The position numbers and the translations under genes are program-made. From Eunapius fragilis (taxonomy: Eukaryota; Porifera; Demospongiae; Spongillida; Spongillidae), in NCBI GenBank assembly GCA_963681505.1, contig OY811992.1, positions 1,262,531 to 1,326,530 of the forward strand: DNA of 64,000 nt, in the 5' to 3' direction. Numbering within the stretch: position 1 is the first letter of the stretch; every line of letters begins with the position of its first letter. A model generated the notes under the pieces. The model saw only the letters and a program-made list of their open reading frames with translations. It searched no databases and was not told the origin of the DNA. This document shows, in pieces, positions 1 through 13,000 of the stretch.

Positions 1-522
1 ATCACACTGCTTAGGCCTGGCACTTTTCCCACCCATGCGCGCAAGAATCTGGAGCTGCTGGTTCAAGTCCTATCACAGCTAGGACAGACCTCCACGCTCA
101 CTTATCTGTGCACACAGCTGAAGACCAGACCAGATGCCACCAAGTTAGCATCACACACACACACATACATACACACACACTGAGTCAAAGGATTTATTGC
201 CTCAATCGACCATTTTTTCAGGCAGTATCTGAGAGACAATGAGAGAGTGGCCATGTTTAAAAAGGTGTGAGCAGTGGGGGACTTCAGCAGAGGGTTTGTC
301 TGATTCTCTGATCGTAGGTGTGGGGGCTGTGCTTGGCAAGGATGAAGGCTACTTACGATGAAGGTGAGTGTGTGTGTATGTGTGTGTGTGTGATATGTGT
401 GTGTGTGTGATATGTGTGTGTGTGATATGTCTGTTTCATGGGATCATAGAAGTCAGTACTGCAAATGCCGAAAAGGTATGGAGTCTCACTTTGGTGGGTA
501 TATTGGATGGATGTAGCCATTG

Positions 523-579
<57 letters not shown>

Positions 580-999
580 CTTGGAAGCCTTCTCATGGAG
601 GTGTATGCTCTTCGCTCTGCAGCACTGAGAGTGGACAGTCAGCATTACACCAAGGTGTGTACGTTAGTGCAGGCGTGAGCATGCGCTCAAACCGCAATTT
701 CCCCCTGCTCATATAATACATACATAGAGCTCAGATGCAGTTCTGCAAAACATCTACACATCATTGGTTGCAGCTGAGGCCAAAGTATGGGGGAAGGATT
801 TATGTCTCCTGATATCACTCTAGTTATCTACATGGTACTGTTCTGTCTTTTTTTTTAGGAGGCAGGGAATGAAGTGAATCGCCTTAAGCCATCTCTGGAG
901 GAGGCCACAAAGTACTGCCAGGCCAGACTCAGAAAGTCGCTGGCAGCCAGTGATGTTGCCATGGTTACTCAGTCCACCTGTGTGTCATCTACAAGCTAA
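1..999 (+). CDS. 3' part of an unrecognised multi-exon gene
   Basis: This is the C-terminal part of a gene that begins left of the window. Six exons keep one reading frame across GT-AG introns: 1-143, 222-264, 318-363, 450-475, 580-654 and 859-999, ending in TAA. The visible 157 residues are mostly helical and charged, for example LRDNERVAMFKK, MEVYALRSAALRVDS and EAGNEVNRLKPSLEEATKYC, followed by a Ser/Thr-rich tail. I see no catalytic motif and do not recognise the family. It could be a helical-repeat subunit of a larger complex, but that is only an impression. A CA microsatellite (about 526-578) forms the end of the intron before exon 580-654. The gene runs tail to tail with the JTB gene. 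A possible polyadenylation signal, aataaa, lies near 1132. Confidence 0.65.
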
Positions 1000-1199
1000 A
1001 ACAGCTGTTACCATCCTGAAGTATTTCAACATATACAGTCTAACTGTTGTCTCAATGGATGGCAAGTTGATGTTCAACCATTCATTAGTATTGGGTGGTC
1101 GGCCATGTTTAAAAGAGGTGATGATGTGATCAATAAAAATATACGTTCCATGTATCAGTGTTCAAAACCAGTGGTGTGTGGGTGTGGTTTGAATCAGGT

Positions 1200-1697
1200 C
1201 TACGCATTGATTTGTCTCTGAATACGTCTGGCGACCATCTTCTCAATATTCCTTCTCCTCACGTACACCACCCAATAAGCCACAGCTCCGATCAAGCTAC
1301 AGATGATCTGGGAACCAAATGAGAAGGTGGGATCATTTTACCAACATAACACCCACTCAGGAGAGGAGGAGGGTCATCACTGCTCAGTTTACACACACAT
1401 TTGGGGGGGGGGGGGGGGGGGGGGGTGGCTGACTCACTTCAAATGTCCAGAACAGTCGCTCTTCATTGAAGTCAGGACTGTAGTGACAGCCTGCGAACTT
1501 TTTTTTCTTGTTGCTAGTGCAGTACTCAAGTTGTTTGTAGCCCGTTGTTAGGCACTCAGATAAGTACTGGTTGGGTGTGGGACACCGTTATGCAGTGTTT
1601 GTCTAGTGTTCACACATAAACCTCACCGCCTCCAGCTTTGAACAGGGTTTACACTTCGTTAGAGGGTAGCAACTCTTGTTGTCTTCAGTCCTTGTCG
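1200..1697 (-). CDS. JTB: JTB (jumping translocation breakpoint) type I membrane protein, N-terminal exon not located
   Basis: JTB proteins are small type I membrane proteins with a cysteine-rich ectodomain, linked in vertebrates to mitochondria and cytokinesis. Three exons on the minus strand share one frame: 1627-1697, 1438-1566 and 1200-1307 (TAG at 1200-1202). They give a cysteine-rich segment with KCKPCSKLE, then SECLTTGYKQLEYC, then the family signature ERLFWTFE. A membrane span (IICSLIGAVAYWVVYV) and a basic tail (RRRNIEKMVARRIQRQINA) follow. Order and spacing match the JTB family (C..C..CxPC, TGY, RLFWxFE, TM, short tail). The signal-peptide exon should lie upstream between about 1700 and 2270, but no convincing ATG exon is in phase, so the 5' end is open. 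An 18-23 nt G-run lies in the last intron. Confidence 0.85.
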
Positions 1698-2277
1698 CTG
1701 TTGAGAGAAATTTGAAGCAGGTAAGTATAAAATATCAAAGATGGTCCTGAAAGAATTCGCCTAAACATTTATATCACGCGTACTGAAGTTCGCACTTCCA
1801 TTATTGGAAAACTTCTGTGTATGTAATGACATGGGACCTGTTACGGTGTGTTCGAGAGAGCCTGTGGTCTTGACATTCTGCCCTTGCGATAAAACCAGTG
1901 CCCTGTTTTTTGGGAGGGTGATCCCGTGACACCTTCCACTTGGATAAGGAACTCACCACGTGGCACAAACCAGAGCGAGTAAGTGCGGTGATACGAATCT
2001 AATACGCATCAGCAAAAGTGGCCGGTCGTCGAGAAATCGAAACGGTCGTTTACCGATAATTAATTTTTGTAAACACCCACGCATACAGTCGCTGCGCGGA
2101 CGTCTCTACTGCGTAAAGGCACTCTGCCTTACCAAAATTCTAGTCACTCTTCAGTGTATTTCAGAGTTACGTAGCGTAAGTAATAACTGTAGTGCAAGCA
2201 GGTGAGGACTACCCCGAAACCTTTTCCCGTCCGCAGGGTGTGCCACGCCCTTATAACTTTTTTGAGTTAAGTTATTT
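1698..2277. other. Intergenic/5' region between JTB (-) and HTATIP2 (+)
   Basis: This stretch lies between two divergently transcribed genes. It should hold the missing first exon of JTB and the promoters of both genes. It is rich in CpG-containing words compared with the introns. I could not identify a supported exon or a clear core-promoter motif. Confidence 0.4.
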
Positions 2278-3091
2278 ATGGCAACGTCAGAACCCGACCC
2301 TCCACCGCCACCACCGCCACCGATGAAAGTTCTTGTGCTCGGAAGCACGGGGGAGATCGGGAAATGCCTGGTCGGAGCCCTGCTACAGGCTAAAGTATGG
2401 TCCGCTTGCGCTTTGATGCGTGATGTAAATAATGTACTTCCCTCCCCACCATCGGCTTCCAGGAGAGAATTGAAGCTGTGACTTTAATTGGAAGGCGCAA
2501 ATTAGAAGCAGTCCCGGAGCAATACAAGGTCGACATAGCTGCGGAAGAAGCGGCGGGTCGTCTTAAACAGCACGTTGAAGGTAAGCGGGGGCGCGTGCAA
2601 ACTTAAGGGCCACGCGCGCACTTAGCCGCGGTTAGCCCGGTACGAAGCAAACACGCGCTCGCATAGACACGCGAACAAAATAACATCGACCGGTTTGCGT
2701 ACCTTCTTGCAGATTTGAACACCATCACTGAAGACACTGTCAAAGAACTTTCCGCCGGCTATCAAGTTTTCTTCAACACCTTTGGTACCACAAGAAGCCA
2801 AGCCGGCTCAGCGGTAAATGAATAGTAACGTTTGGAAAACGGCCCAACAGGGCAAACACGCGTGCTTCGTATGTATAAATGACTGCCTGCCGTATCACTT
2901 CACAGGAGGCCTTCCGCCACATTGACTTCGAGCTGCCCATGAAGATGATCCGAGCGGCGCGCGAAGCAGGTGTGGCTCACTGCAGCGTGGTAACGTCTTT
3001 AGGAGCGGACCCCAACAGCTGGTTTCTGTACCCCAGAACCAAGGGCGAGGTAGGAGATAGAACAAAACACTCGACACGCACGCACGCACGC

Positions 3092-3161
<70 letters not shown>

Positions 3162-3911
3162 GCACATGCATACACCACACATTCCTAATATTTGCTCCCA
3201 TGGTTCCTTATCACGACACATCCACACATTTGCATGTCCCATTTACCCGTATAGATGGAAGAGGGTGTGAGACAGCTCAATTTTCCCTTTGTGACCATCT
3301 TTCGTCCTGGTTTACTGGGAAGGACCGGCGCTCGCTTTATAGAAAGGATTGCAGGTATTCCATCAAATCAGTTATACCCTGAAGCACTTTGCATGTCACT
3401 TCAGTCATGCATCCACTCACATCATGTTACTACACACATCATGTTACCACTCACATCATGTTACCACTCCCACTCACATCATGTTACCACTCCCACTCAC
3501 ATCATGTTACCACTCATGTCATGTTACCACTCACATCATGTTATCACTTACTTACATCATGTTACCACTTACATCATGTTAACACTTACATTATGTTACC
3601 ACTTACGTCATGTTAACACTTACATTATGTTACCACTTACGTCATGTTACCACTCACATCATGTTACCACACAGGTGTCCTCTCAACGCCTATACCAGTT
3701 AGTGTTGTGGGGGAAGCCATGGTGCAGGACGCTTACACAAGATATTGCAAGCAGCAGGAAGGTTTCACCATCCTGAGGAACAGTGACATATACAGGCTGT
3801 GTGAGGTGAGGCTAGACTTGACCCCTTCCCCTCCCTTCACGCTGTTGTCATGTCAACCAGGAAGCAAAGGTGCAGAAACAAGAGAAGCCAGATGTACAGC
3901 AAGCTGCATGA
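2278..3911 (+). CDS. HTATIP2: HTATIP2/TIP30-type oxidoreductase (atypical SDR)
   Basis: HTATIP2 (TIP30/CC3) is an NADPH-binding atypical short-chain dehydrogenase linked to nuclear import and endocytic trafficking. Seven exons join in phase: 2278-2394, 2463-2580, 2713-2813, 2906-3049, 3255-3354, 3675-3805 and 3861-3911 (TGA), for about 236 aa. After a leader with eight prolines comes the Rossmann motif VLVLGSTGEIGK, the beta2 TLIGRRKL, the conserved VTSLGADPNSWFLYPRTKGE containing the YxxxK pair, and FRPGLLGR. The start at 2278 is the first ATG; an ATG at 2323, just before KVLVLGSTG, would remove the proline stretch and is possible. The intron before exon 3675 is filled by a 17-bp minisatellite whose last copy runs into the acceptor. 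An intron CA repeat lies at about 3088-3156. Confidence 0.92.
3411..3672 (+). repeat. 17-bp minisatellite in HTATIP2 intron 5
   Basis: Tandem copies of a unit reading catcatgttaccactca, with some longer variants (ccactcccactca). The copies continue directly to the 3' splice site: the final copy ends ...ttaccacacag, whose last two bases are the acceptor AG. Confidence 0.9.
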
Positions 3912-4115
3912 GCACACACCACCCTCAAATGCAATTTTTTAAGCTGTTATAATAGATACATAGACAACATCAATTTTGAAACAGACAATTATAAATCAAC
4001 AAAACATCTCTATAGTCGTTCTTTGCAAGTAGAAAGCTGGTACTAACTGCATACAAAGAAAGAAACAGACCGCTAAATCACTAGCAGTTATTCTATGCCA
4101 TGTATGTTTTGAGTT

Positions 4116-5880
4116 CTATTTAATGTTCACCACAATCTCCACGTATGATTCAGGGAAGTAGCCAGAGCGACCTTCTATTTCCCCCTCCAACCAGTTCTCG
4201 TCAATGCGGCTGAGTAGTGAGATCATGTCTCCTTCGTTGAAGGAGAGCTCTCCTTCGTTCTCGGCCTCAAAGTCATAAAGTGCACGACAACATGGTTGCT
4301 GGGCAGCAGAGGCAGCTGAAGCAGCCGTCAATTTGGGCGGAGGGGGACTGGTATCATCATCGTCCGAGTCTGTAGCTGCCGACTGGGGGGCCTTGTGAGG
4401 GATGGGCTTAGGGACTCGCTCACGAGGTTGGCGTCGTGACACTTCTATCTTTGTTGCTTCCAGGTCTGAACGTATTCCCTCGAGGATCTCCGAACAGTTC
4501 TTATGGTAATCCAGGAGTGACTCAATGAAGGAACCTAACTGGTTGACTTGCTCAACCTACATGGGCCACACCCACACCCCAAATTTATGTGGTTTATGGA
4601 CACATCTGGGGTACTCACATCACTGTCCAAAAGGTTAACCATGCCTGCGTACGACAACTCCATAGACTCCTCAAACTTTTGATATGCCTGCTGTATCTCC
4701 TCCTCTGTGACATTGTTACCTGTGTGAGTGTGTGTGTGTGTGTGTGCATGTGTGTGCGTGGTGTGTGTGTGTGGGCGTGTGTGTACGTGTTGTGTGTGTG
4801 TGTGCGTGTTGTGTGTGTGTGTGTGGGCGTGTGTGCGTGTGTGTACGTGCATGTGTGTGCGTGTTGTGTGTGTGTGTGTGGGCGTGTGTACGTGTTGTGT
4901 GTGCGTGTGTGTGTTGTGTGTGTGTAGTACATTTGTGTGTGAAATAAATGGAACAATCAATGCTGTGCATGCACATCCTGGATATGAAACCATACACGTC
5001 ATTCAGCATAGTTGGCAATGGGGCATTGGGTACAATTGATCGTTCTAATCGTTCAAATTTCCCTTAAATACAGGATGTGTGCAAACACCCATACTGACAC
5101 TCATCACCCTCACTTATCACGACCACACCCATCTTCCTTTCCACTCTAATAATTGTGCAATTATGAGGAAGCACTTAAACAGACACACCATGAAATGGGT
5201 GTGGCTAAAACACACACAGGAGGAAGGGAGGGGAGGGGAGCAGAAGAGGGAGAGGAGATGGAAGGGTTACCTTTGGCCTGCTTTCTTTTCTTTGCGTCAT
5301 AATCCAGCCTCCGTCCACTCATCTTCTTGCGATGATGCTGCAATAAAGCAAGCCTCATGTCACTACATCACCCTCATCATGTCACGTACATCACCCTCAT
5401 CATGTCACATACATCACCCTCATCATGTCACGTACATCACCCTCATCATGTCACGTACATCACCCTCATCATGTCACGTACATCACCCTCATCATGTCAC
5501 GTACATCACCCTCATCATGTCACGTACATCACCCTCATCATGTCACTAAATCACCCTCATCATGTCACGTACATCACCCTCATCATGTCACGTACATCAC
5601 CCTCATGTCACGTACATCACCCACAGGTACACACACACATACACACACACACACACACATTTAACTCCTTCAGATCTTTGGTCAACAGCTGGTTCATTGG
5701 CTCCAGAAAGTTTGCTTTCACATTAGTGTCCTGTTAGAGTGATCAGACCACTGGTACTCACACGAACATGAGCAAACAACACAACGCAAGATAATTAAAA
5801 CATCAAGTGATCAAATAAGCATGATATCAAATCAACACAACATAACTAACATCACATACATACATACATACATACGTACA

Positions 5881-5911
<31 letters not shown>

Positions 5912-5933
5912 CATACATACATATATACATACA

Positions 5934-5964
<31 letters not shown>

Positions 5965-6046
5965 CATACATACATATATACATACATACATGCATGCATG
6001 CATGCATGCGTACATACATACATACATACATACATACATACATACA

Positions 6047-6077
<31 letters not shown>

Positions 6078-7099
6078 GTACAATGATTGTAAATCAGATC
6101 ATTACAATGAAAAGTGTTCACTAACCAAAGCGTCTTTGACCTCTGCCAGTCGTTTCATCCCTTCCCCTGCCTCTACAAGAGCCTTGCCTTCACAAAATGG
6201 TCACGTGACTATCAGAAAGTGTTCATGTGACAGATATGTGCTTACCAAAGGCAGAGCCATCTCCAAGGTCTACTCCTCCTTTTATCATTGCCTCACCAAG
6301 GTGCATTTCTGGTTGAGGGTACATACCTGCACCTTTTCCTTTTAATGCCAACTTCATTCGAGTAGCTATATTGCAAGGAGAGAAGAGAAAGGGAGGGAGA
6401 GAAGGAGGGAAGGGGAGGGAGGGGGGAGGGAGGGAGGGGGAGGAGGGGGGAGGAGGAGGGAAGGGGGAGGGAGGGGGAGGGAGGGGGAGGGAGGGAGGGG
6501 GGAGGGGGAGGGAGGGGGAGGGAGGGGGGAGGGAGGGGGAGGGAGGGGGGAGGGAGGGGGAGGGAGGGGGGAGGGAGGGGGAGGGAGGGGAGGGAGCGAG
6601 GGAGGAGAGGTGTGGGGTAGGGATGGAAAAAGAACTGGTATTAGTCTAGCTGACCTCATGGCATTACTCTCATCACAAAAAAAAAAAAATCAGATGCTGT
6701 TGCAGAATGACACTCTCTTATGTACCTGGATTGGGTTGAAGGAACTCCTTGGTCTTTCCCAATACAGTCTCAATTGCTGTACCAGTTACGTCCGTTTTCT
6801 GTTAGCAAGTATAGAAGAGAGAAAGTAAGGGGTAATGGCGCTACACAGGCATAGCGATCTAATTAGGGGGAGGGAAGCATACCAGAACGAATACTAACCC
6901 TTTCTAGTTCCTTGTATTCTTCGTCAATCTTGGTCCCTTCGTCTTTACCCATCTTCTCCGTCATGTACTGGGGTATTAAAATATATATATATTTAATTTC
7001 AAGGATAGTTACAAAATCAAAACATAACATGTGATGTACGCATCAAGTACGCACCTGGGTGATCTTATTGTACTGCTTCATCAAGCCTCCGACCGACAT
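4116..7099 (-). CDS. SH3GL: Endophilin-A (N-BAR plus SH3)
   Basis: Endophilin-A bends membranes with its N-BAR dimer and recruits dynamin and synaptojanin through its SH3 domain during endocytosis. Ten minus-strand exons keep phase throughout: 7055-7099, 6899-6967, 6726-6798, 6327-6365, 6246-6308, 6126-6187, 5659-5730, 5271-5337, 4619-4719 and 4116-4556, for 343 aa, the usual family length. The N-terminal amphipathic helix is [15 protein letters not shown]. The BAR region includes [33 protein letters not shown] and [15 protein letters not shown]. An acidic linker (DSDDDD) leads to a C-terminal SH3 with [15 protein letters not shown] and [11 protein letters not shown]. The gene starts head to head with ARL15. 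Several introns are expanded by simple repeats. I cannot tell which of SH3GL1/2/3 is closest; a single pre-duplication copy is likely. Confidence 0.95.
4724..4927 (+). repeat. GT-rich microsatellite in endophilin intron
   Basis: Interrupted (GT)n with gtgtgcgtgttgt variants between endophilin exons 8 and 9. Confidence 0.9.
5366..5622 (+). repeat. 23-bp minisatellite in endophilin intron
   Basis: About eleven near-identical copies of a 23-bp unit (catcaccctcatcatgtcac plus gta) between endophilin exons 7 and 8, with a few truncated copies at the right end and a CA tract after it. Confidence 0.92.
5852..6077 (+). repeat. (CATA)n tetranucleotide array in endophilin intron
   Basis: Nearly pure tetranucleotide repeat between endophilin exons 6 and 7, broken by a short (GCAT)n stretch near 5991-6009. 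Confidence 0.95.
6371..6606 (+). repeat. Polypurine GGGA-rich tract in endophilin intron
   Basis: About 235 bp of almost pure purine (variants of gggagggaggg) on the + strand between endophilin exons 3 and 4. In the endophilin transcript it is polypyrimidine. Such mirror-like purine tracts can form triplex DNA; that is known chemistry, not shown here. Confidence 0.9.
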
Positions 7100-7691
7100 C
7101 CTCGCTTCGGTTTAATTCCTTGTTAAAGTGCAACCAACAAAAGTTCGCCCGTACTAGCTAGTTAACAAAAAATAAAAATACAAATTAACAGCAGGGAACG
7201 CCCACCGCGTGACTTCATCGTCTTTGAATTTTTGAGTACATGTAATGGTTTAATTTCATTCGAAGCTGAAGAATGGGTTACGTATATTGACTTCATTTAA
7301 AATATCTATTTCACGGTAGTACAAAGATTCTAGTCTGTGGCATGTCTTCGATTGTACCTTGCTTTGCCGAAAGCTTGAAAACCTTTTAACGATGTCATCG
7401 GTTATTTACATGCTACCGGTTGAAGTGTAAACAGCTTGAAATGTGATTGAAGCTACAGACCTTTTCAAAGTGAGCCTAGCATTTACACCTCCCTACCTCA
7501 TGCCTCACTCTTTGGATAATGAATTTTGCTACGGAAAAGACTATATAGGTAGTTACACAACACATCCTAATCGAAGAGGACGATTGCGAAAAGAATACTT
7601 GTAGCCCCTCCCCCAGTTTTGATAGTTTGGGCACGAGACGGTTGCCATGCCAATTGGAGGAAAATTCCGCTAGTACAAAATATATTTGCAC
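7100..7691. promoter_or_regulatory. Shared 5' region between endophilin-A (-) and ARL15 (+)
   Basis: Start codons of two divergent genes lie 592 bp apart. The interval contains no supported exon; it should carry both promoters and 5' UTRs. No unambiguous motif was identified. Confidence 0.5.
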
Positions 7692-9148
7692 ATGGGAAGT
7701 GTGTTCTCAAAGTGCGCTTTAGCCGGCGGTGTTTGCAAGATACTGTGCTTCACGGTAAGGATTTAACATGTCAGGTGAAAGCTCGGCTTGCGAACAGACG
7801 TCTTCTCTTCTTCTCTAAGTGCCTTCGGCGGCTGTTTCCTTGTTGTTGCGGTTACCCAACACCGAGGCAAGAATTTAGTATCTTGTGCGTCGGACTAAGT
7901 GGCGCGGGAAAGTCGACGCTACTTGCAGCTGCCTCCGGTGAGGACATGGAAAATTTACAGGCGACTACAGGTGAGAGGGTGAAAACCTACAAGTAGTGTT
8001 GGAGAAAACTACTAGTTAATTTATAATGATTTGTGACAGGCTTTTCCATCAAGGCGATCCAAAGACCTCAGGCAATCTTAAACATGAAGGAACTTGGAGG
8101 TATTAATAGCCTTCCGTTGTTTTGGAACAGTGAGTCACCAAGGCGACAATGATCCTCGATCACCCCCCAGGCAGTGCAAACATCCGCCCGCACTGGAGCA
8201 AGTACTACTCACCTCACAGCGCAGTTGTAAGCAGCTCGAAAAATAATGCATGCATGGGCGATTGAATACTGCCCTGATCCGGTCCATTGCCAGAGCCATC
8301 CTGGCAAGAGAGCTCTTACCCTCCTAATTTCTTATGTTTGTGTTTGGTGTTTGTTCATATATACATGAAGCACCAGGCCAATGACCCCAAGTGTCACATG
8401 CTTGGGTGGAAATGCACCCCTCTCGCAGTAGAGAGCTATGGGAGCTGGGGGTAGTGAAGCCAGGCAAGTTTTCTCCCACTTGGCCTCACCCCTGTCCTTT
8501 GGCTTAGGAATTCAGAAGCCAAAGATTTTGGTAGAGATGTATGGGAAGTTGAACATAGCCCTAGTGAGGTGCAATGCCAGAGCCCTCCTCAGTAGAGCAT
8601 GTAATTTGGTTTAGTTACTTTATATGTCATTTAGTAGTTTTAAGGTACATGTATTCATGCATTCTTGTATTCTCAGCTGTACATGTATCTAATATATATT
8701 AATGTGCTCACTATTTAATTTTTATTTGACTGAAAATAAATTAATATAGACATTTTTGAAATTGTTAGTTAACGCATGCTCTGCATTTTGCTTATCAGGT
8801 GTACGTGATAGACAGTGCAGGCACGATAGAGAGCATCCAAGAGTCACGTGCCCAGCTTCAGGAATGTCTAGCTGATCCAGCCTTCAATCAGCTACCCATT
8901 CTTGTAGTGTGCAACAAGCAAGATCTCCCCTATGCAAGACCACAGCAGGAAGTAAGTTCCCACTCCAACTGTAAGCAGTACACCATCTCTTCATCACCAT
9001 AACACAACAGATAGTCGACCTATTTGAACTTGACTCAATGTTGGGCAGCAAGCCCCACTTCATAACTGGATGCTCTGTCCAGGATGCAGAGCCATTCAAG
9101 CACAGCTTGGATGCCTTGGTGGGGTGCATTCTAACATCTGCTGCATGA
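7692..9148 (+). CDS. ARL15: ARL15-like small GTPase
   Basis: ARL15 is an ARF-like GTPase tied to trafficking and magnesium-transporter regulation in mammals. Six exons join in phase: 7692-7754, 7820-7970, 8040-8099, 8171-8226, 8799-8951 and 9011-9148 (TGA), for 206 aa (human about 204). A cysteine-rich N-terminus (KILCFTCLRRLFPCCCGY), probably a lipidation site, precedes the P-loop GLSGAGKS. The switch region reads STTGFSIKA-like ATTGFSIKAIQ, then NMKELGGSANIR: as in ARL15 relatives, the usual WDxGGQ is replaced and the catalytic Gln is missing. The G4 motif is a canonical NKQD. Using exon 1 at 7692 avoids an upstream non-homologous extension and splices in phase 0 over a 65-bp intron. It converges on FKBP8. 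Confidence 0.9.
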
Positions 9149-9480
9149 ACATATCAACCCCTTCACCACAAGCTATTAATCTCTTTTAATTAATCTGTTC
9201 ATGCATGTAATCTCTTCATCTTTTCATGTAGTCACATCACATGATTTTTTGCACTGTTCTTATCATATGACCTCTTTTAATCCTTACCATCACTTGAATC
9301 ATGATGTGTGTATCATACCTTTGTACATGTATTCAGATGCCCATGATATCCAACCACACGTTTTGGGGTGTCACAGAGGACACAGTAAATGCAACATACC
9401 AAAACTATTACAAACCATCGTCCAGCAAACTTCTCGCTCCACAAACACACATACACATACACACACACACACGTTCAACA

Positions 9481-9706
9481 TCAATGTCGCTGGAAGAAGT
9501 AATAGGCTACCCCAATACCAACAGCAGCTACAGAGGCTGCTACAGCCAAGTACGGAAGAGGACCCTGAAACAGTGGAGGGAAAAAGCAAGTAAACATGCG
9601 TACAACATGTACACAAGGAACAAAAACACCACACACATGCACGTACACACACACACACACATATGCCCACACACACACGCACACACACATGCACACACAC
9701 ACATGT

Positions 9707-9759
<53 letters not shown>

Positions 9760-9989
9760 AGACAAACTGACCCAGGCATCTGATGATGCAGGCATAACCT
9801 TGTGTGGCGGTGACTGTGGTTTCTTGGGGGTTGTGGTCCCCAGCATACGCCTGTACATAGCCTTCTCATCTTCAAGGCTCTTGTCCCTCTTCTTAATCAC
9901 GTGCTGCAGCTCTGTCTGAATGGCCTTATGGGATAACCACACATGTCATCACACACACACACAGACACACACACACACACACCCACACA

Positions 9990-10040
<51 letters not shown>

Positions 10041-13000
10041 CCTTCTCTTCTGGACACAGGTTAACTGCTTTCTGGAATGATTCAATAGCTGCATCGTAGT
10101 CGCCCAGGGTAGCTGCCACCTGTGGTGGGAGGATATCACACTCAAGAGAATTCAGATCTTTGCAGTTAGAAATATAACCAAAACAGTCTCCCCTATTTGC
10201 TCCTCCCACCCTCACCCACCCTATCTCCTCCCACCCTCACCCACCCTATCTCCTCCCACCCTCACCCACCCTATCTCCTCCCACCCTCACCCACCCTATC
10301 TCCCCACCCTCACCCACCCTATCTCCTCCCACCCTCACCCACCCTATCTCCTCCCACTCTCACCCACCCTATCTCCTCCCACCCTCACCCACCCTATCTC
10401 CACCCACCCTATCTCCTCCCACCCTCACCCACCCTATCTCCTCCCACCCTCACCCACCCTATCTCCTCCCACCCTCACCCACCCTATCTCCTCCCACCCT
10501 CACCCACCCTATCTCCTCCCACCCTCACCCACCCTATCTCCTCCCACCCTCACCCACCCTATCTCCTCCCACCCTCACCCATCCTATCTCCTCCCACCCT
10601 CACCCACCCTATCTCCTCCCACCTTCAACCTTCGTCTCACCTTTCCACATCGGTAAAGAGCCTTTACGTTGTCTGGTTCATATTTCAGCACATTCTGACA
10701 TGCTTTGAGCGCTTCCTGGTGTGCCTCCACCTGTACCCAGTCCACAGTAGGATAGTGTCGGCACCCTACAACCCTCCCTCACACCCGCTTCACACAATCC
10801 TCATCCCTTCCCTCATCCCTCCACATTCTCCTCATCCCTCCCTCCACACCCTCCTCATCCCTCCCTCCACACCCTCCTCATCCCTCCCTCCACATTCTCC
10901 TCATCCCTCCCTCCACATCCTCCTCATCCCTCCCTCCACATCCTCCTCATCCCTCCCTCCACATCCTAATCATCCCTCCCTCTCCCTCCACACCCTCCTC
11001 ATCCCTTCCTCCACATCCTCCTCATCCCTCCCTCCACACCCTCCTCATCCCTCCCTCCACACCCTCCTCATCCCTCCCTCCACATCCTCCTCATCCCTCC
11101 CTCCACACCCTCCTCATCCCTCCCTCCACACCCTCCTCATCCCTCCCTCCACACCCTCCTCATCCCTCCCTCCACACCCTCCTCATCCCTCCCTCCACAT
11201 CCTCCTCATCCCTCCCTCCACACCCTCCTCATCCCTCCCTCCACACCCTCCTCATCCCTCCCTCCACACCCTCCACATCTTCCATACCTTGATAGCAGCT
11301 GCAGCTAGGTTGTTCCAACATCCAATCTGCATGTTCTTTATAGCATCACTGGGCTCCAGATGTTGCTGTACAAAGGGAATACACAGCATTCCAATAAAAG
11401 CACTCTGCTGATAAGTCTATCAGACCTCATTTAGATATCTCTCCAACATGCTAAGGCCTCTGAAAAGTCAGAAGAAAGCATGTCAGAAACTGAAGTAAAG
11501 AAAACAACCCCCTCCCCTCCTCCCCTCCTCCCCTCCCCCTCCCCCTCCCCTCCTCCCCTCCCCCTCCCCTCCTCCCCTCCCCTCCTCCCCTCCCCTCCTA
11601 CCCTCCTCCTCCCCTCTAAATCTTACCTGGAATATGAATTTAGAGCTCTTTCATAGTCCTTCTTCTGATATAGATCATTGCCTCTAGAGCGCTTTACAGT
11701 CCTGTGGGTTCAAGTGTGTTTGTGAGTATGTGTGTGAGTGTGTGTGTGTGTATCATATGTGTGAGTGAGAGTATGTGAGAGTGTGTATGTGTGTGAGAGA
11801 ATGTGTGTGGGTCCAAGTGTGTTTGTGTGTGTGTTTGTGTGTGTGTTATGTGTGTGTGTGTGTGCCCAAGTGTGTGTGTATGTGTGTGTGTGTGTGTGTT
11901 ATGTGTGTGTTGTATGTGTGTGTGTGTTGTATGTGTGTTTGTGTTATATATGTGTGTGTGTGTTATATGTGTGTGTGAGTGCATGTGTGTATAATATACA
12001 CATGTATGCACACATTAGCATGCATAGTTGGCCCATACAGCAATGCCAGTAGTTCTTCTTCGGTTGCCATGGAGTAGTCCAGTGCACTGTGCACTTCCAT
12101 CAGCTGCAGTTCAAAAGTGATGGTGGCGTTTGGTGGGATGTCATGCTCCCTGCATTGGAAGTAGATGGGACATTCATTCACACACAGGGGTAGGGATATG
12201 GCGCCAAAGCGGCGGCCTAGGTGTCAGAGGAAACATTGCGAAAGTGTTTTTTGGAGAGACGGGTGAGTTTTGGGGTTGGATTCGAGAAACCCGGTGAAAA
12301 GTTTACCCTAGTTTGGGACCTAAGGGGGCCTTTGGCTCCTGACTAGTTGACCCACCAGGACTAGTTGACCCATCAGGACTAGCTGACCCACCAGGACTAG
12401 TTGACCCATCAGGACTAGCTGACCCACCAGGACTAGTTGACCCATCAGGACTAGTTGATCCATCAGGACTAGTTGACCCATCAGGACTAGTTGACCCATC
12501 AGGACTAGTTGACCCATCAGGACTAATTGACCCATCAGGACTAGTTGAACCATCAGGACTAGTTGACCCATCAGGACTAGTTGACCCATCAGGACTAGTT
12601 GACCCATCAGGACTAGTTGAACCATCAGGACTAGTTGACCCATCAGGACTAGTTGACCCATCAGGACTAGTTGACCCACCAGGACTAGTTGACCCATCAG
12701 GACTAGTTGACCCATCAGGACTAGTTGACCCACCAGGACTAGTTGACCCATCAGGACTAGCTGACCCATCAGGACTAGTTGACCCATCAGGACTAGTTGA
12801 CCCACCAGGACTAGTTGACCCATCAGGACTAGTTGACCCACCAGGACTAGTTGACCCATCAGGACTAGTTGACCCATCAGGACTAGTTGACCCATCAGGA
12901 CTAGCTGACCCACCATGACTAGTTGACCCATCAGGACTAGTTGACCCATCAGGACTAGTTGACCCACCATGACTAGTTGACCCATCAGGACTAGTTGATC

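Noticed and set aside
353-716. Several Cys/Val- or His/Thr-rich ORFs
   Set aside because: Translations of (CA)n/(GT)n microsatellites; the same applies at about 3.1, 4.7, 9.7, 11.8, 25.5, 29.5, 32.9 and 39.4 kb.
5366-5622. Regular direct repeats that could be mistaken for a CRISPR array
   Set aside because: Units are contiguous with no unique spacers, sit in an animal intron, and have no cas genes nearby.
7754-7773. A 20-bp intron in ARL15 (gtaagg to tcag)
   Set aside because: Too short for splicing; using the later AG at 7818-7819 gives a 65-bp intron, keeps phase 0 and yields a better N-terminus.
10197-11411. Plus-strand ORF of 404 codons rich in Pro, Ser and His
   Set aside because: It runs across two intronic minisatellites and antisense to three FKBP8 exons; it has no independent features.
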